Source of the DNA: Acidobacteriota bacterium
GTDB lineage: Bacteria > Acidobacteriota > Blastocatellia > Pyrinomonadales > Pyrinomonadaceae
Assembly (NCBI GenBank): GCA_025463135.1
Contig: JAOAPY010000008.1
Span: 1 to 64,000, forward strand
Direction: 5' to 3'
Length of the DNA stretch: 64,000 bases
Numbering within the stretch: the first letter of the stretch is position 1; every line of letters starts with the position of its first letter. A model generated the notes under the pieces. It was not told where the DNA came from and did not search any database. It saw only the letters and a program-made list of their open reading frames with translations. The position numbers were made by a program, and so were the translations under genes. Positions 42,851-52,110 of the stretch are shown one piece after another.

Positions 42851-45813
42851 AGAACGAATCAATCCAACTTGTGAACGCTGCTCGCGAAGAGACCGAAGCG
42901 CGGGGCGAAACGTTTTACCCTGGCCCGAGCTGCAATCACCTCGCGGCATATCCGCCCAAAGAGCGCTGGGATGATTGGGTCGAGCTGGATTCGAAAGCCT
43001 GGCCCAAGCGGAAAGAGCGGCGCTATCAGCTCTTGCCGACTACCTGTTTCAACTGCGAGTCCGCGTGTGGCCTGCTTGCCTACATCGACAAAGCAACCAA
43101 TCAAATTCAGAAGTTTGAAGGTAATCCGGAACACCCCGGATCGCGTGGACGCAATTGCGCCAAAGGTCCGGCCACGTTGAATCAAATTACCGATCCCGAT
43201 CGCATTCTTTACCCGCTGAAGCGCGCGGGCAAACGCGGTGAAGGGCGTTGGGAGCGGGTGAGTTGGGACGCGGCACTCGATGACATTGCCGCGCGTATTC
43301 GCAAAGCAATCGTTGAAGATCGGCGCCAGGAAATCATGTATCACGTCGGCCGCCCCGGCGAGGATGGCTTCACGGAAAGAATTCTGGCCGCGTGGGGTAT
43401 TGACGGGCACAACTCGCACACAAACATTTGCTCGTCCGGCAGTCGTGAAGGCTATCAATTATGGATGGGTCTGGATCGGCCCAGCCCGGATCATGCTAAT
43501 GCAAAAGTCATTCTGCTGATCAGCGCGCATTTGGAATCGGGACACTACTTCAATCCACACGCGCAACGAGTCATCGACGGCAAAGCGAATGGCGCGAAGC
43601 TAATCGTGTTTGATACTCGTCTCTCAAACACGGCGACGCATGCCGATCATTTCATCTCGCCCATTCCCGGATCGGAAGCGGCGATTCTGCTGGCGATTGC
43701 GAACTATTTGATTCAACACAATCTGTACAACCGCGAGTTTGTGCGACGTTGGTGGAACTGGGCAGATTATCTTCGTTCCGAGTTTCGAGATTCGAGTTCC
43801 CTGTCCGACAAACTTCAGTTTGTCGACCAGGCGAGCCCGGAAAAACCTTCAGCAGGACCTGGCTTTGATGAATTCGAGCAGCTCTTGAAAGAGCTTTACA
43901 GTTCGTACACCTTCGCATATGCCGCGAGTGAATCAGGCGTCGATGCAAAAGTCCTGGAAGAGATTGCGAAGTTAGTAGCGACTGCGGGCACTCGATTCAG
44001 CAGCCACAATTGGCGCAGTGCTTCTTCAGGAGTCAGCGGCGGTTGGGCAGTGGCGCGCACGCTTTTCATGTTGAATGCGCTGCTGGGCGCGATTGCCACC
44101 GAAGGCGGTGTGTTCCCCAATGCCTGGAACAAGTTTGTGCCGCGGCCCATCTACACGCCGCCACACCCGAAGATGTGGAATGAAGTTACCTGGCCGAAGG
44201 AATATCCTCTCGCCATGAACGAGATGTCGTTTTTGCTGCCGCACTTTTTGAAAGATGGCCGCGCCAAACTCGATGTCTACTTCACGCGTGTCTACAACCC
44301 GGTGTGGACCAATCCGGACGGCTTCTCGTGGATCGAAGCGCTGACTGATCCCGAATTGATCGGCTGCTATGTTGCCATGACTCCAACCTGGAACGAGACG
44401 GCCTTCTTTGCCGACTACGTTTTGCCGATGGGGCATGGGTCCGAACGGCACGATATTCACTCCTACGAGACGCACGACGCACAATGGCTGGGCTTTCGCC
44501 AGCCGGTGATGCGCGCCGCGCGCGAGCGTCTCGGTGAAGAAATAAAAGACACACGCGAAGTAAATCCCGGCGAGGTTTGGGAAGAGAACGAGTTCTGGCT
44601 GGAACTTACCTGGCGCATCGATGCGGATGGAAGCCTCGGCATTCGCCAGTTTGTTGAATCGAAAAAGAATCCGGGCACGCGTCTGGGTATCGACGAATAT
44701 TACGAATGGATTTTTGATAATTCTGTGCCCGGTTTGCCTCAGAAGGCAGCCGCGGAAAACCTGACGCCGCTCGAATTCATGCGGCGTTATGGCGCCTTTG
44801 AAGTGAAACGGAAAGTGGGCGCGGTTTACGAAGAGACGGTTCCCGCGGAAGAGTTGGAAGACATGCGCGAAGATGCCGAGGGTCGTGTGTTCACGCGCGC
44901 GGCCAAACCTGCCTCGCCTAATATCGTTCCCCTGCCGACACCAGATGGCGATGAAGACGGACGCCGCCTTGCGGGTATCCACCTGAATGGCGAGATCAAG
45001 CGCGGCTTTCCCACGCCCAGTGGCCGGTTGGAATTCTTTTCGCGCACGCTGGCCGATTGGGGCTGGCCTGAATATGCGATACCTACTTACATCAAGAGCC
45101 ACGTGCATCGAGACAATCTCGAAGCAGATCAAACTATCCTGATCTCAACATTTAGATTGCCCGTGCAGATTCACACGCGCAGCGCTAATGCAAAATGGCT
45201 GGACGAAATCGCGCACACGAACCCGCTCTGGATTCACCCGACGTTTGCGGCCAGGCTGGGCGTTCGTACTGGAGAACTGCTGCGAGTCGAAACAGAGATC
45301 GGATACTTTGTCGTGGCCGCCTGGGTGACCGAGGGCATTCGTCCTGACGTGGTCGCCTGCAGCCACCACATGGGCCGTTGGAAGTTGACCGACGAGGGGC
45401 AGCGCCAGATGATGGCTACCGTTAAGCTGGACCACAATGAAAGCGAGTGGGGATTGAAACGCGAGCACGGGATAGAAGGTTATGAATCGTCTGACCCGGA
45501 CACCCTGCGCATTTGGTGGAAGGATGCCGGAATTCATCAAAACCTGACTTTCCCGGTCCATCCCGATCCCATATCAGGAATGCATTGTTGGCACCAGGCA
45601 GTGCGCGTGAAGCAGGCGCAGCCCGAAGATAAGCCGGGCGACATCTTTGTCGACACGAAAAAGTCGCGCGAGGTTTATCTAAAGTGGCTGGCAATGACTC
45701 GACCCGCGGACCAGCATTCACCCGACGCGACCCGGCGGCCCTACTGGATGCTGCGTCCATTAAAGCCGGCGCGTGAGTTTTACCGATTACCGACAGCCGT
45801 GAACGTTGAGTGA
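42847..45813 (+). CDS. Molybdopterin oxidoreductase catalytic subunit (PsrA/formate dehydrogenase-like)
   Basis: 988 residues from GTG 42847, overlapping the toxin stop. The N-terminal [4Fe-4S] is bound by C67, C70, C74 and C104 (CFNCESAC ... NCAKG). The probable molybdenum ligand is Cys195 (NICSSGSREGYQ). The C-terminal guanine-dinucleotide domain starts near IHTRSANAKWLDE. No Tat signal is seen, so the enzyme should be cytoplasmic. It should work with the cluster/NrfD fusion. Substrate is unknown: polysulfide, tetrathionate or another oxoanion is possible. Residues about 313-335 (SSSLSDKLQFVDQAS) are encoded by a family C palindrome in frame. Confidence 0.9.
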   Translation: MKNESIQLVNAAREETEARGETFYPGPSCNHLAAYPPKERWDDWVELDSKAWPKRKERRYQLLPTTCFNCESACGLLAYIDKATNQIQKFEGNPEHPGSRGRNCAKGPATLNQITDPDRILYPLKRAGKRGEGRWERVSWDAALDDIAARIRKAIVEDRRQEIMYHVGRPGEDGFTERILAAWGIDGHNSHTNICSSGSREGYQLWMGLDRPSPDHANAKVILLISAHLESGHYFNPHAQRVIDGKANGAKLIVFDTRLSNTATHADHFISPIPGSEAAILLAIANYLIQHNLYNREFVRRWWNWADYLRSEFRDSSSLSDKLQFVDQASPEKPSAGPGFDEFEQLLKELYSSYTFAYAASESGVDAKVLEEIAKLVATAGTRFSSHNWRSASSGVSGGWAVARTLFMLNALLGAIATEGGVFPNAWNKFVPRPIYTPPHPKMWNEVTWPKEYPLAMNEMSFLLPHFLKDGRAKLDVYFTRVYNPVWTNPDGFSWIEALTDPELIGCYVAMTPTWNETAFFADYVLPMGHGSERHDIHSYETHDAQWLGFRQPVMRAARERLGEEIKDTREVNPGEVWEENEFWLELTWRIDADGSLGIRQFVESKKNPGTRLGIDEYYEWIFDNSVPGLPQKAAAENLTPLEFMRRYGAFEVKRKVGAVYEETVPAEELEDMREDAEGRVFTRAAKPASPNIVPLPTPDGDEDGRRLAGIHLNGEIKRGFPTPSGRLEFFSRTLADWGWPEYAIPTYIKSHVHRDNLEADQTILISTFRLPVQIHTRSANAKWLDEIAHTNPLWIHPTFAARLGVRTGELLRVETEIGYFVVAAWVTEGIRPDVVACSHHMGRWKLTDEGQRQMMATVKLDHNESEWGLKREHGIEGYESSDPDTLRIWWKDAGIHQNLTFPVHPDPISGMHCWHQAVRVKQAQPEDKPGDIFVDTKKSREVYLKWLAMTRPADQHSPDATRRPYWMLRPLKPAREFYRLPTAVNVE

Positions 45814-45815
45814 TT

Positions 45816-45880
45816 CCTTTGCGTCGTTGCGCCTCTGCGGGAAACGGTTTTGCGCAAAGACGCAAAGGCCGCAAAGATAA
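45816..45880. repeat. Inverted repeat of tttgcg words
   Basis: cctttgcgtcgttgcgcctc and its partner gcgcaaagacgcaaaggccg enclose cgggaaacgg. Related to 21252-21332. Confidence 0.55.
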
Positions 45881-45890
45881 AGAGCACGTC

Positions 45891-47276
45891 ATGTACTTCA
45901 AACAGTTCTATCTCGCGTGCCTGGCGCATGCTTCGTACCTGATTGGCTCTGATGGCGAAGCAGCGGTTGTCGATCCGCAGCGCGATGTCGATCAGTACAT
46001 CAACGAGGCCGAGGCGCAAGGCTTGCGGATCAAGTATGTCATCGAAACTCACCTCCATGCGGATTTCGTCAGCGGGCATCGCGAGTTGGCCCAGCGTAGC
46101 GGCGCTCAAATAGTTTTTGGTGACAAGGCTGCCGCCCAATTCCCGCACCGGGCCGTCAAGGATGGCGACGAAATCAGAATTGGAAGAGTGAATCTGCGTG
46201 TCATCGCTACCCCCGGCCACACTCCGGAAAGTATCTGCCTTGTGATCACCGACACTGAAGTTTCCAACCAGCCACAGAAAGTGCTGACGGGTGACACATT
46301 GTTCATAGGTGACGTGGGCCGGCCCGATTTGGCAGGAGGCAAAGGCTTCACTGCCCAGGCCATGGCCGGCATGATGTACGACAGCCTACATCAGAAATTA
46401 CTTAAGCTTGATGACGGCGTCGAAGTTTATCCCGCGCACGGCGCCGGTTCGATGTGTGGACGCAGCATGTCACAGGAAAAGTCTTCGACGATTGGCGACC
46501 AGCGCAAATTTAATTATGCCCTTAAGCCTATGCCCAAAGAGCAGTTTATCTCGATGATGACAACCGATCTGCCCGAAGCCCCTGGTTATTTCCCGCGCGA
46601 TGCCGAGATTAACCGCACGGGCGCCGCGCCGCTCGATGCCCTGCCGCGACCGGCCGCGTTCTTGCCGGAAGAGGTCATGGATTACTTAGATGCCGGCTAT
46701 GTAGTTCTTGACGTGCGTTCGGCGGCGGAGTTTGGGGCCGGACACGTGCCGGGATCTCTCAACATCGGGTTAGGCGGGCAATTCGCGATTTGGGCGGGCT
46801 GTCTGATTCCGTTGACCGCGTCGATTGTGATCGTGGCTGAGTCGGAAGGTCAGGTTGATGAAGCGGTAGTGCGATTGGCACGGGTCGGAATTGAGAAGGT
46901 GAAGGGCTATCTGGATGAAGGAATGCTGGGTTGGTCCCAGGTCGGCTACGAGATAGCGACGCTGACCCAAATTACCGTGTCTGATTTGAATGAACTGATC
47001 AATAACGAAAGCGAATTACAGATCATCGACGTTCGCCGTCCGCCGGAATATGAGAGCGGCCATGTTCCCGGAGCTATTACCGCTCCGCTGGCTGGTTTAA
47101 GTGAGACCATCGCTAAATCGAATCTGAATCGTTCAAAGACTACTGCGGTTATCTGCGCCGGTGGTTATCGATCGAGCTCGGCCACCAGCCTTTTGCAGCA
47201 AATGGGATTCAGCGCTCTCTTGAATGTGACCGGCGGCACCGGCGCCTGGATTGGCGCGGGCCATGCGGTCGAGTGA
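45891..47276 (+). CDS. Persulfide dioxygenase-like metallo-beta-lactamase fused to two rhodanese domains
   Basis: 461 residues from ATG 45891 (MYFKQFYLACLAHASYLIGS). The MBL part has THLHADFVSGH (H54, H56, D58), TPGHTPESICL, GDTLFIGDVGRPDL and PAHGAGSMCG, as in ETHE1/Blh persulfide dioxygenases, which oxidise glutathione persulfide to sulfite. The first rhodanese domain (VVLDVRSAAEFGAGHVPGS) lacks an active-site Cys, having AESEG; the second has Cys422 in CAGGYRS. This is the known architecture of cytoplasmic sulfide-oxidation proteins. It lies 77 bases after the molybdoenzyme gene. Confidence 0.93.
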   Translation: MYFKQFYLACLAHASYLIGSDGEAAVVDPQRDVDQYINEAEAQGLRIKYVIETHLHADFVSGHRELAQRSGAQIVFGDKAAAQFPHRAVKDGDEIRIGRVNLRVIATPGHTPESICLVITDTEVSNQPQKVLTGDTLFIGDVGRPDLAGGKGFTAQAMAGMMYDSLHQKLLKLDDGVEVYPAHGAGSMCGRSMSQEKSSTIGDQRKFNYALKPMPKEQFISMMTTDLPEAPGYFPRDAEINRTGAAPLDALPRPAAFLPEEVMDYLDAGYVVLDVRSAAEFGAGHVPGSLNIGLGGQFAIWAGCLIPLTASIVIVAESEGQVDEAVVRLARVGIEKVKGYLDEGMLGWSQVGYEIATLTQITVSDLNELINNESELQIIDVRRPPEYESGHVPGAITAPLAGLSETIAKSNLNRSKTTAVICAGGYRSSSATSLLQQMGFSALLNVTGGTGAWIGAGHAVE

Positions 47277-47413
47277 CCTTGACGAGCTTGAAGAACGCCA
47301 AAGGCGTTCGCTAATTCCAGCCAGGGTATCCCTGGGACAACGAGGGTTCCCACATAACGCGGCGCGACCAATACGGTTTACACCGCCACTTCGCCTCAGC
47401 ATGATGGCGTCGC

Positions 47414-48625
47414 GTGAATAACTTTTCTACATTCGCCGTGCGGCCAACTTGCACGTGGGCTCTGTTGCTGTGCTTTGCAGTCGCCGTTGGGGGTCAATCC
47501 TCGCCGTCGAGGATCGTTCCGCCAAAAAACCTTCCGCACACGATTGAGAATGCGCCGGCGCTCGCGAATTTCTTTCGCGCCCTGCGCGCGAGCCAGTCCG
47601 CGCAACGGCTGGAGCCGGTGCGCATCATGCATTTTGGTGATTCGCATATCGCGGCGGACATTCTTACCGCCCAGATACGGCGCCGATTTCAGGAAGAGTT
47701 TGGCGACGGCGGCCCGGGTTACATCGTGCCTCGCAATCCCATGAGCACGCGTCGTCGGGGAGTTACCAGCGGCGCTTCGAATGGTTGGACCATCGAAGGA
47801 ATCGGTGGCCACGTTGCCGGCGATGGCATCTATGCCCCGGCCGGTATTGCGCTGGCCACCAACCTGGCATATGAAAAGGCATGGCTGCAGACTTCGGCCA
47901 ATCATTTTGAAGTTTATTACGTGAGCCAGCCAGGCGGCGGCAGTATAGACGTCACGGTCGATGGCGCAAGCGTCCTTGACGCCCCGCTTTCGCTTGTTTC
48001 ACGCTTGCCGCGGCTCAACTATTTTTCTTATGACGAACCGGTGGCGGACAATTATCGAGTTGAAGTGCGCACGGTTGCGCCGGGCAAAGTACGTGTATTG
48101 GGAATTGTGGCCGAACGGGTTAATCCGGGCGTGAGCTATGACGTGTTGGGCATTAACGGCGCGCGCGCCACGCGCCTGCTCGATTGGAATGCGGCCGCAT
48201 TCGCCGGCGTCCTGACGCAGCGCAAGCCTGATCTTATCATCCTGGCGTTTGGTACCAACGAGGCGGGCGATCCCGATTGGACGGCGGCAGCTCACCAACA
48301 AGTCTTCACACGAATCCTGCGCCGCTTGCACAACGCGGTACCGCGGGCCTCTATTTTGATCTATGGTCCACCCGAGCGTGCCGATAACCCACTGGCCGCC
48401 AGACGAATGCGCTTGGTAATTGAAAGTCAGCGACAAGCCGCCCTGGCCGGCAACGCTGCTTTCTGGAGTTCTTATGATGCCATGGGCGGGCCGGGCTCAA
48501 TGAATGCGTGGATAACCCGCGGATTAGGACAGGCCGATCACGTGCATTTGAGCGGGCCCGGATATGTCCGCATGGGCGATCTGTTTTATGAAGCTCTGAT
48601 GCGGGCATACCGTGGGGGTCAGTAG
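47414..48625 (+). CDS. Exported SGNH/GDSL hydrolase
   Basis: 403 residues from GTG 47414 (a signal peptide follows, about 1-27). Block I IMHFGDSHIAADILTAQ with Ser77, block III IILAFGTNEAGDP and the end block DHVHLSGPGY are of the SGNH type that adds or removes O-acetyl/O-acyl groups in polysaccharide loci. It precedes the MBOAT gene and is a paralogue of the SGNH protein at 50494. Its TAG stop lies within a 7-bp repeated word. Confidence 0.87.
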   Translation: MNNFSTFAVRPTCTWALLLCFAVAVGGQSSPSRIVPPKNLPHTIENAPALANFFRALRASQSAQRLEPVRIMHFGDSHIAADILTAQIRRRFQEEFGDGGPGYIVPRNPMSTRRRGVTSGASNGWTIEGIGGHVAGDGIYAPAGIALATNLAYEKAWLQTSANHFEVYYVSQPGGGSIDVTVDGASVLDAPLSLVSRLPRLNYFSYDEPVADNYRVEVRTVAPGKVRVLGIVAERVNPGVSYDVLGINGARATRLLDWNAAAFAGVLTQRKPDLIILAFGTNEAGDPDWTAAAHQQVFTRILRRLHNAVPRASILIYGPPERADNPLAARRMRLVIESQRQAALAGNAAFWSSYDAMGGPGSMNAWITRGLGQADHVHLSGPGYVRMGDLFYEALMRAYRGGQ

Positions 48626-48977
48626 TCAGTAGTCAGTTGTCAGTTGTTAGTAATCGAAGCTTAGCAATCAGAACCAGACGGTTGCTTTCGGATTGCTGCC
48701 ATCAACGATTACAACTGACCACGAACAACTGACCACGAACAACTGACAACCAACCACTGACAACTCCTCACTGTGGTAAACCACATTCATGATCGGTGAC
48801 TATACGCAATCGAGGACTACGGCTTTCCTTCACACCCACCGTTGCCTGGCCCGTAACGCAAACTCTTAATTAATTGAGAATAGTGAGCGTCCGACAAACT
48901 TGCGCTTTGTCGGTTTGAGCAGCACAGACTTCAGTCTATGTTCAGGTCGGCAAATCACTGACTGAAGTCCGTGCTAC
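48619..48977. repeat. Inverted heptamer arrays, family C palindrome and family B repeat
   Basis: agtcagt/agttgtc words (48619-48650) recur inverted as gaccacgaacaact (48716-48765). A family C palindrome is at 48890-48914 and family B at 48920-48977. No gene is seen in 48626-49022. Confidence 0.7.
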
Positions 48978-49022
48978 AGAAAGCAACGATAAGCTCAACA
49001 AGGTTGTCGGACAGGGGAACGA

Positions 49023-50450
49023 ATGCTTTTCACCAACGGTAACTACTTCATCTTTCTGGCTATCATTTTCTTCGCGTATTGGTTGCTCGCGACGAAGAGA
49101 AGCGTACCGGTAGTCTTCCTGCTGGCGGCCAGCTATTACTTTTATGCGCTGTGGAATCCTAAATTCCTGGGATTGATATTTCTGCTTTCGAGCGTCGATT
49201 TTGTAGTGGCATTGGGACTGGGCAAGCTCGGCAGTCGCGCGTTACGCAGGCTGCTGGTCGGTGTCAGCCTACTGACGGATATCGGCGTGCTGATTGTTTT
49301 CAAGTATTTCAATTTCTTTAGCGTCTCACTGACCGAGTTGCTGAGTCATGTAGGCTGGCGTCTCTCGCCGATTTCGCTTGGTAACTTAATTTTGCCGCTT
49401 GGTCTTTCGTTCATAACGTTCCGCTCGTTGAGCTATGTCATCGACGTTTACCGCGGCACCATCAAACCGACTTCTCACTATTTTGACTATCTCGCTTTTG
49501 TGGCTTTCTTTCCCACCGTCATTGCCGGACCGGTGGTACGCGCGGCGGATCTGTTGCCGCAATTTCGAGCCCGACCGGCGCTGTCCAGCGAGCAGGGCGC
49601 ACAGGCGATCTTTTTGATCATGCTCGGGCTCATAAAGAAAATCGCCATCGCCGATTTTCTGGGGAACAACCTCGTCGATCGCGTCTTTGATCAGCCGCAA
49701 CTCTATTCATCGCTGGAAACGCTCGCGGCGATTTACGGCTATGCGCTGCAAATCTACTGCGACTTTTCCGGCTACAGCGACATTGCGATCGGCTCGGCCA
49801 TGCTGTTGGGATTCAAGCTGCCGCTGAATTTTGACGCACCTTACCGGGCCGGAGATCTGCGAGACTTTTGGCGCCGCTGGCATATCTCACTTTCGACCTG
49901 GCTGTTCGATTATGTGTTCGTGTCGCTGGGAGGTTTGCGCAAGCGGCGCTTCAATCTCTATCGCAATCTGGTGCTGACGTTTTTGGTGGGCGGACTGTGG
50001 CATGGAGCGGCGTGGACATTTGTGATCTGGGGCGGACTGCACGGACTAGGGCTGTCATTGAATCACTGGTGGGCAGCGCGCCGCCGCTTGTCCAAGAGCG
50101 AGCGACGCGCGCCTAAGTGGTGGTCCAAAGCATTCGGCATAGCGGTGACGTTTCACTTTGTGTGTCTGACCTGGGTCGTATTTCGCGCCGAGGACATGGC
50201 GGGCGCGTGGCAGGTATTGAGGCGCCTGGGGGCGCTGCAATTTTCGACCGGCAACCTTTCCACCTCGATCCTGCTGGTGCTGGCCGTCGCTTATCTTTCG
50301 CACTGGTCGCCCAAAATCTTGACTGGACCAATCGACAAGTCCTGGGCGTGGCTGCCGGCTCCGGTCCAGGCGGCGTTGATCCTTTGCCTGGCAATCGGTC
50401 TTTACTATGTCGCCGGCGCGGAGGCGCAATTCATCTACGGCAATTTTTGA
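49023..50450 (+). CDS. MBOAT-family O-acyltransferase (AlgI/DltB-like)
   Basis: 475 residues with about 11 membrane segments. The MBOAT pattern is complete: LRDFWRRWHISLSTWLFDYVF and the catalytic His in LWHGAAWTFVIWGGLHGLG (near residue 325). Such proteins move acyl groups across the membrane to extracellular polysaccharides. Flanking SGNH genes are the usual partners (as AlgJ/AlgX or DltD), which accept the acyl group outside. What is unusual here is the ACP and ketoacyl synthase gene just behind. Confidence 0.94.
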   Translation: MLFTNGNYFIFLAIIFFAYWLLATKRSVPVVFLLAASYYFYALWNPKFLGLIFLLSSVDFVVALGLGKLGSRALRRLLVGVSLLTDIGVLIVFKYFNFFSVSLTELLSHVGWRLSPISLGNLILPLGLSFITFRSLSYVIDVYRGTIKPTSHYFDYLAFVAFFPTVIAGPVVRAADLLPQFRARPALSSEQGAQAIFLIMLGLIKKIAIADFLGNNLVDRVFDQPQLYSSLETLAAIYGYALQIYCDFSGYSDIAIGSAMLLGFKLPLNFDAPYRAGDLRDFWRRWHISLSTWLFDYVFVSLGGLRKRRFNLYRNLVLTFLVGGLWHGAAWTFVIWGGLHGLGLSLNHWWAARRRLSKSERRAPKWWSKAFGIAVTFHFVCLTWVVFRAEDMAGAWQVLRRLGALQFSTGNLSTSILLVLAVAYLSHWSPKILTGPIDKSWAWLPAPVQAALILCLAIGLYYVAGAEAQFIYGNF

Positions 50451-50493
50451 ACAAGTGCCCTCGGCCAATGTTGGACCAATTGGATGTCACACC

Positions 50494-52038
50494 ATGCAAC
50501 TGAATTCATCGATTCTTAAAACTGAGCTGGGCCGAGATGAGAGTACGAGTCGCAGAAGACTCTTCGCTTTCCTTCGACCAGGGCGCTCTCAACTCCTGGC
50601 GCTGAAACCGGCGCGCACGATTCTGTTTGTACTGCTCTTTGCCGCGGTGCCGGTTTTTATTCCGCGACTGCGAAATGCGCTCAGCCTGAAAGGTGAAAGC
50701 TATAGTCAGATGCTGCCGAATCCACGTGAGCTGCTGACGTTCAAAGCGAATCGAGCAGCGGCCGCGACGGTGATTCCCGGCACCGCCGCAATGGAGTCGA
50801 CGCCTGCGGAACAACAAACTGCAATCGATTTTACCGATCCCTGTGCCGCAAAACTCATTGACGATCCGGGTCGCGTACTCGACAGGTTTTACGCCTCGCT
50901 CTCGAGTACCGACGCAAAGAAAACCGGCGCCATAACGCGCATCAGCCACTATGGCGATTCGCCGATAACGAATGACGGCATCACGGGCACCGCGCGGCGG
51001 TTGTTGCAGGAACGCTTTGGTGATGCCGGTCACGGTTTCATTCTGATCGACCGCCCCTGGGCGTGGTATGGGCATCAGGCGATCACGTTCACCTCGGGTG
51101 GCGGTTGGACTGCCGACTCATTCATGAATCCGCGGGTAAGTGACGGTGCTTTCGGCCTCGGCGGCGTCACCTTCCGCGCTGAGGGCGCCGGTAAATACGC
51201 GCGTTACGCCACGGCCGGCACCGGCGACACGGGCAAGAACTTTTCGCGTCTGGAGGTTTACTACCTGACCCAACCCGGTGGCGGTCAATTCAGCGCCGGC
51301 GCGAACGGCGCGAACACTGAGACAGTCTCGACCGCGGGTGAATCCGCGAAATCGGGTTTCCATGAACTAAAGGCGGCACATCCCGGCGCCAATACTTTCG
51401 AGATAAAAACACTCGGCGGTAATGTGCGTCTATTCGGCGCGGTGCTGGAAAACGATGGACCGGGTGTTGTCTATGACAGCCTGGGTGTGAATGGAGCGTA
51501 TGCCGGCCTGCTCAAGAGCGTGATGAACGAACAGCATTGGGCTGAGCAGTTGCAGCACCGCAAACCCGATCTGGTGATCCTGAACTATGGCACAAATGAG
51601 AGTGAGTATGCGTCTGACGATCAAATGGCGCGCTATGAAAAGGATCTGCGCGAAGTAGTGCGCCGCGTTCACTCCGCTTTACTGTCGGTGCCGGTGCTGA
51701 TTATCACGCCAATGGATCGCGGTAAGCGAGCGGGTGGCGGCAAGGTAATCACCCTGGAGTCAATCCCCAAGATCGTAGAAATGCAGCAACGCGTGGCCCA
51801 CGATAGCGGGTGCGCCTTTTTCAACATGTTTGCGGCGATGGGTGGAGCGGGAACGATGGCGCGCTGGCACGCGGGAAAAAAGCATTTAGTCGGCGCCGAT
51901 CTGACGCACCCCAACGGGGACGGGGCAGAGACTGTCGGGGTCTTGATTTACGAGGCGCTGATCGATGGCTACGCAAAGTATGGCGCACGCATGTCCGTTA
52001 AGCTTCAGCTTGTCGCGACTGTGGATAAGAAGCATTAA
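50494..52038 (+). CDS. Membrane-anchored SGNH acyltransferase-like protein
   Basis: 514 residues from ATG 50494. One membrane segment (ILFVLLFAAVPVFIP, about 43-57), then a periplasmic SGNH domain: HYGDSPITNDG (Ser156), LVILNYGTNESEY and DLTHPNGDGAE near the end. A central beta domain (about 225-330) separates the blocks, as in the related SGNH1. It probably receives acyl groups exported by MBOAT. The last residues (MSVKLQLVATVDKKH) are encoded by a family C repeat (51996-52015). Confidence 0.85.
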   Translation: MQLNSSILKTELGRDESTSRRRLFAFLRPGRSQLLALKPARTILFVLLFAAVPVFIPRLRNALSLKGESYSQMLPNPRELLTFKANRAAAATVIPGTAAMESTPAEQQTAIDFTDPCAAKLIDDPGRVLDRFYASLSSTDAKKTGAITRISHYGDSPITNDGITGTARRLLQERFGDAGHGFILIDRPWAWYGHQAITFTSGGGWTADSFMNPRVSDGAFGLGGVTFRAEGAGKYARYATAGTGDTGKNFSRLEVYYLTQPGGGQFSAGANGANTETVSTAGESAKSGFHELKAAHPGANTFEIKTLGGNVRLFGAVLENDGPGVVYDSLGVNGAYAGLLKSVMNEQHWAEQLQHRKPDLVILNYGTNESEYASDDQMARYEKDLREVVRRVHSALLSVPVLIITPMDRGKRAGGGKVITLESIPKIVEMQQRVAHDSGCAFFNMFAAMGGAGTMARWHAGKKHLVGADLTHPNGDGAETVGVLIYEALIDGYAKYGARMSVKLQLVATVDKKH

Positions 52039-52068
52039 GCAAGGGAACGATCTGTGGCAATCCGAGAA

Positions 52069-52096
52069 TACGACAAACTGAAGTTTGTCGAACATT
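52069..52096. repeat. Family C palindrome
   Basis: gacaaactgaagtttgtcg between the SGNH and ACP genes. Confidence 0.6.
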
Positions 52097-52110
52097 AGAA
52101 GGAGCAAATC

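Noticed and set aside
43425-43450. Selenocysteine in the molybdoenzyme active site
   Set aside because: The predicted Mo-ligand position is a Cys codon (Cys195), and no in-frame UGA occurs in the 988-codon frame.
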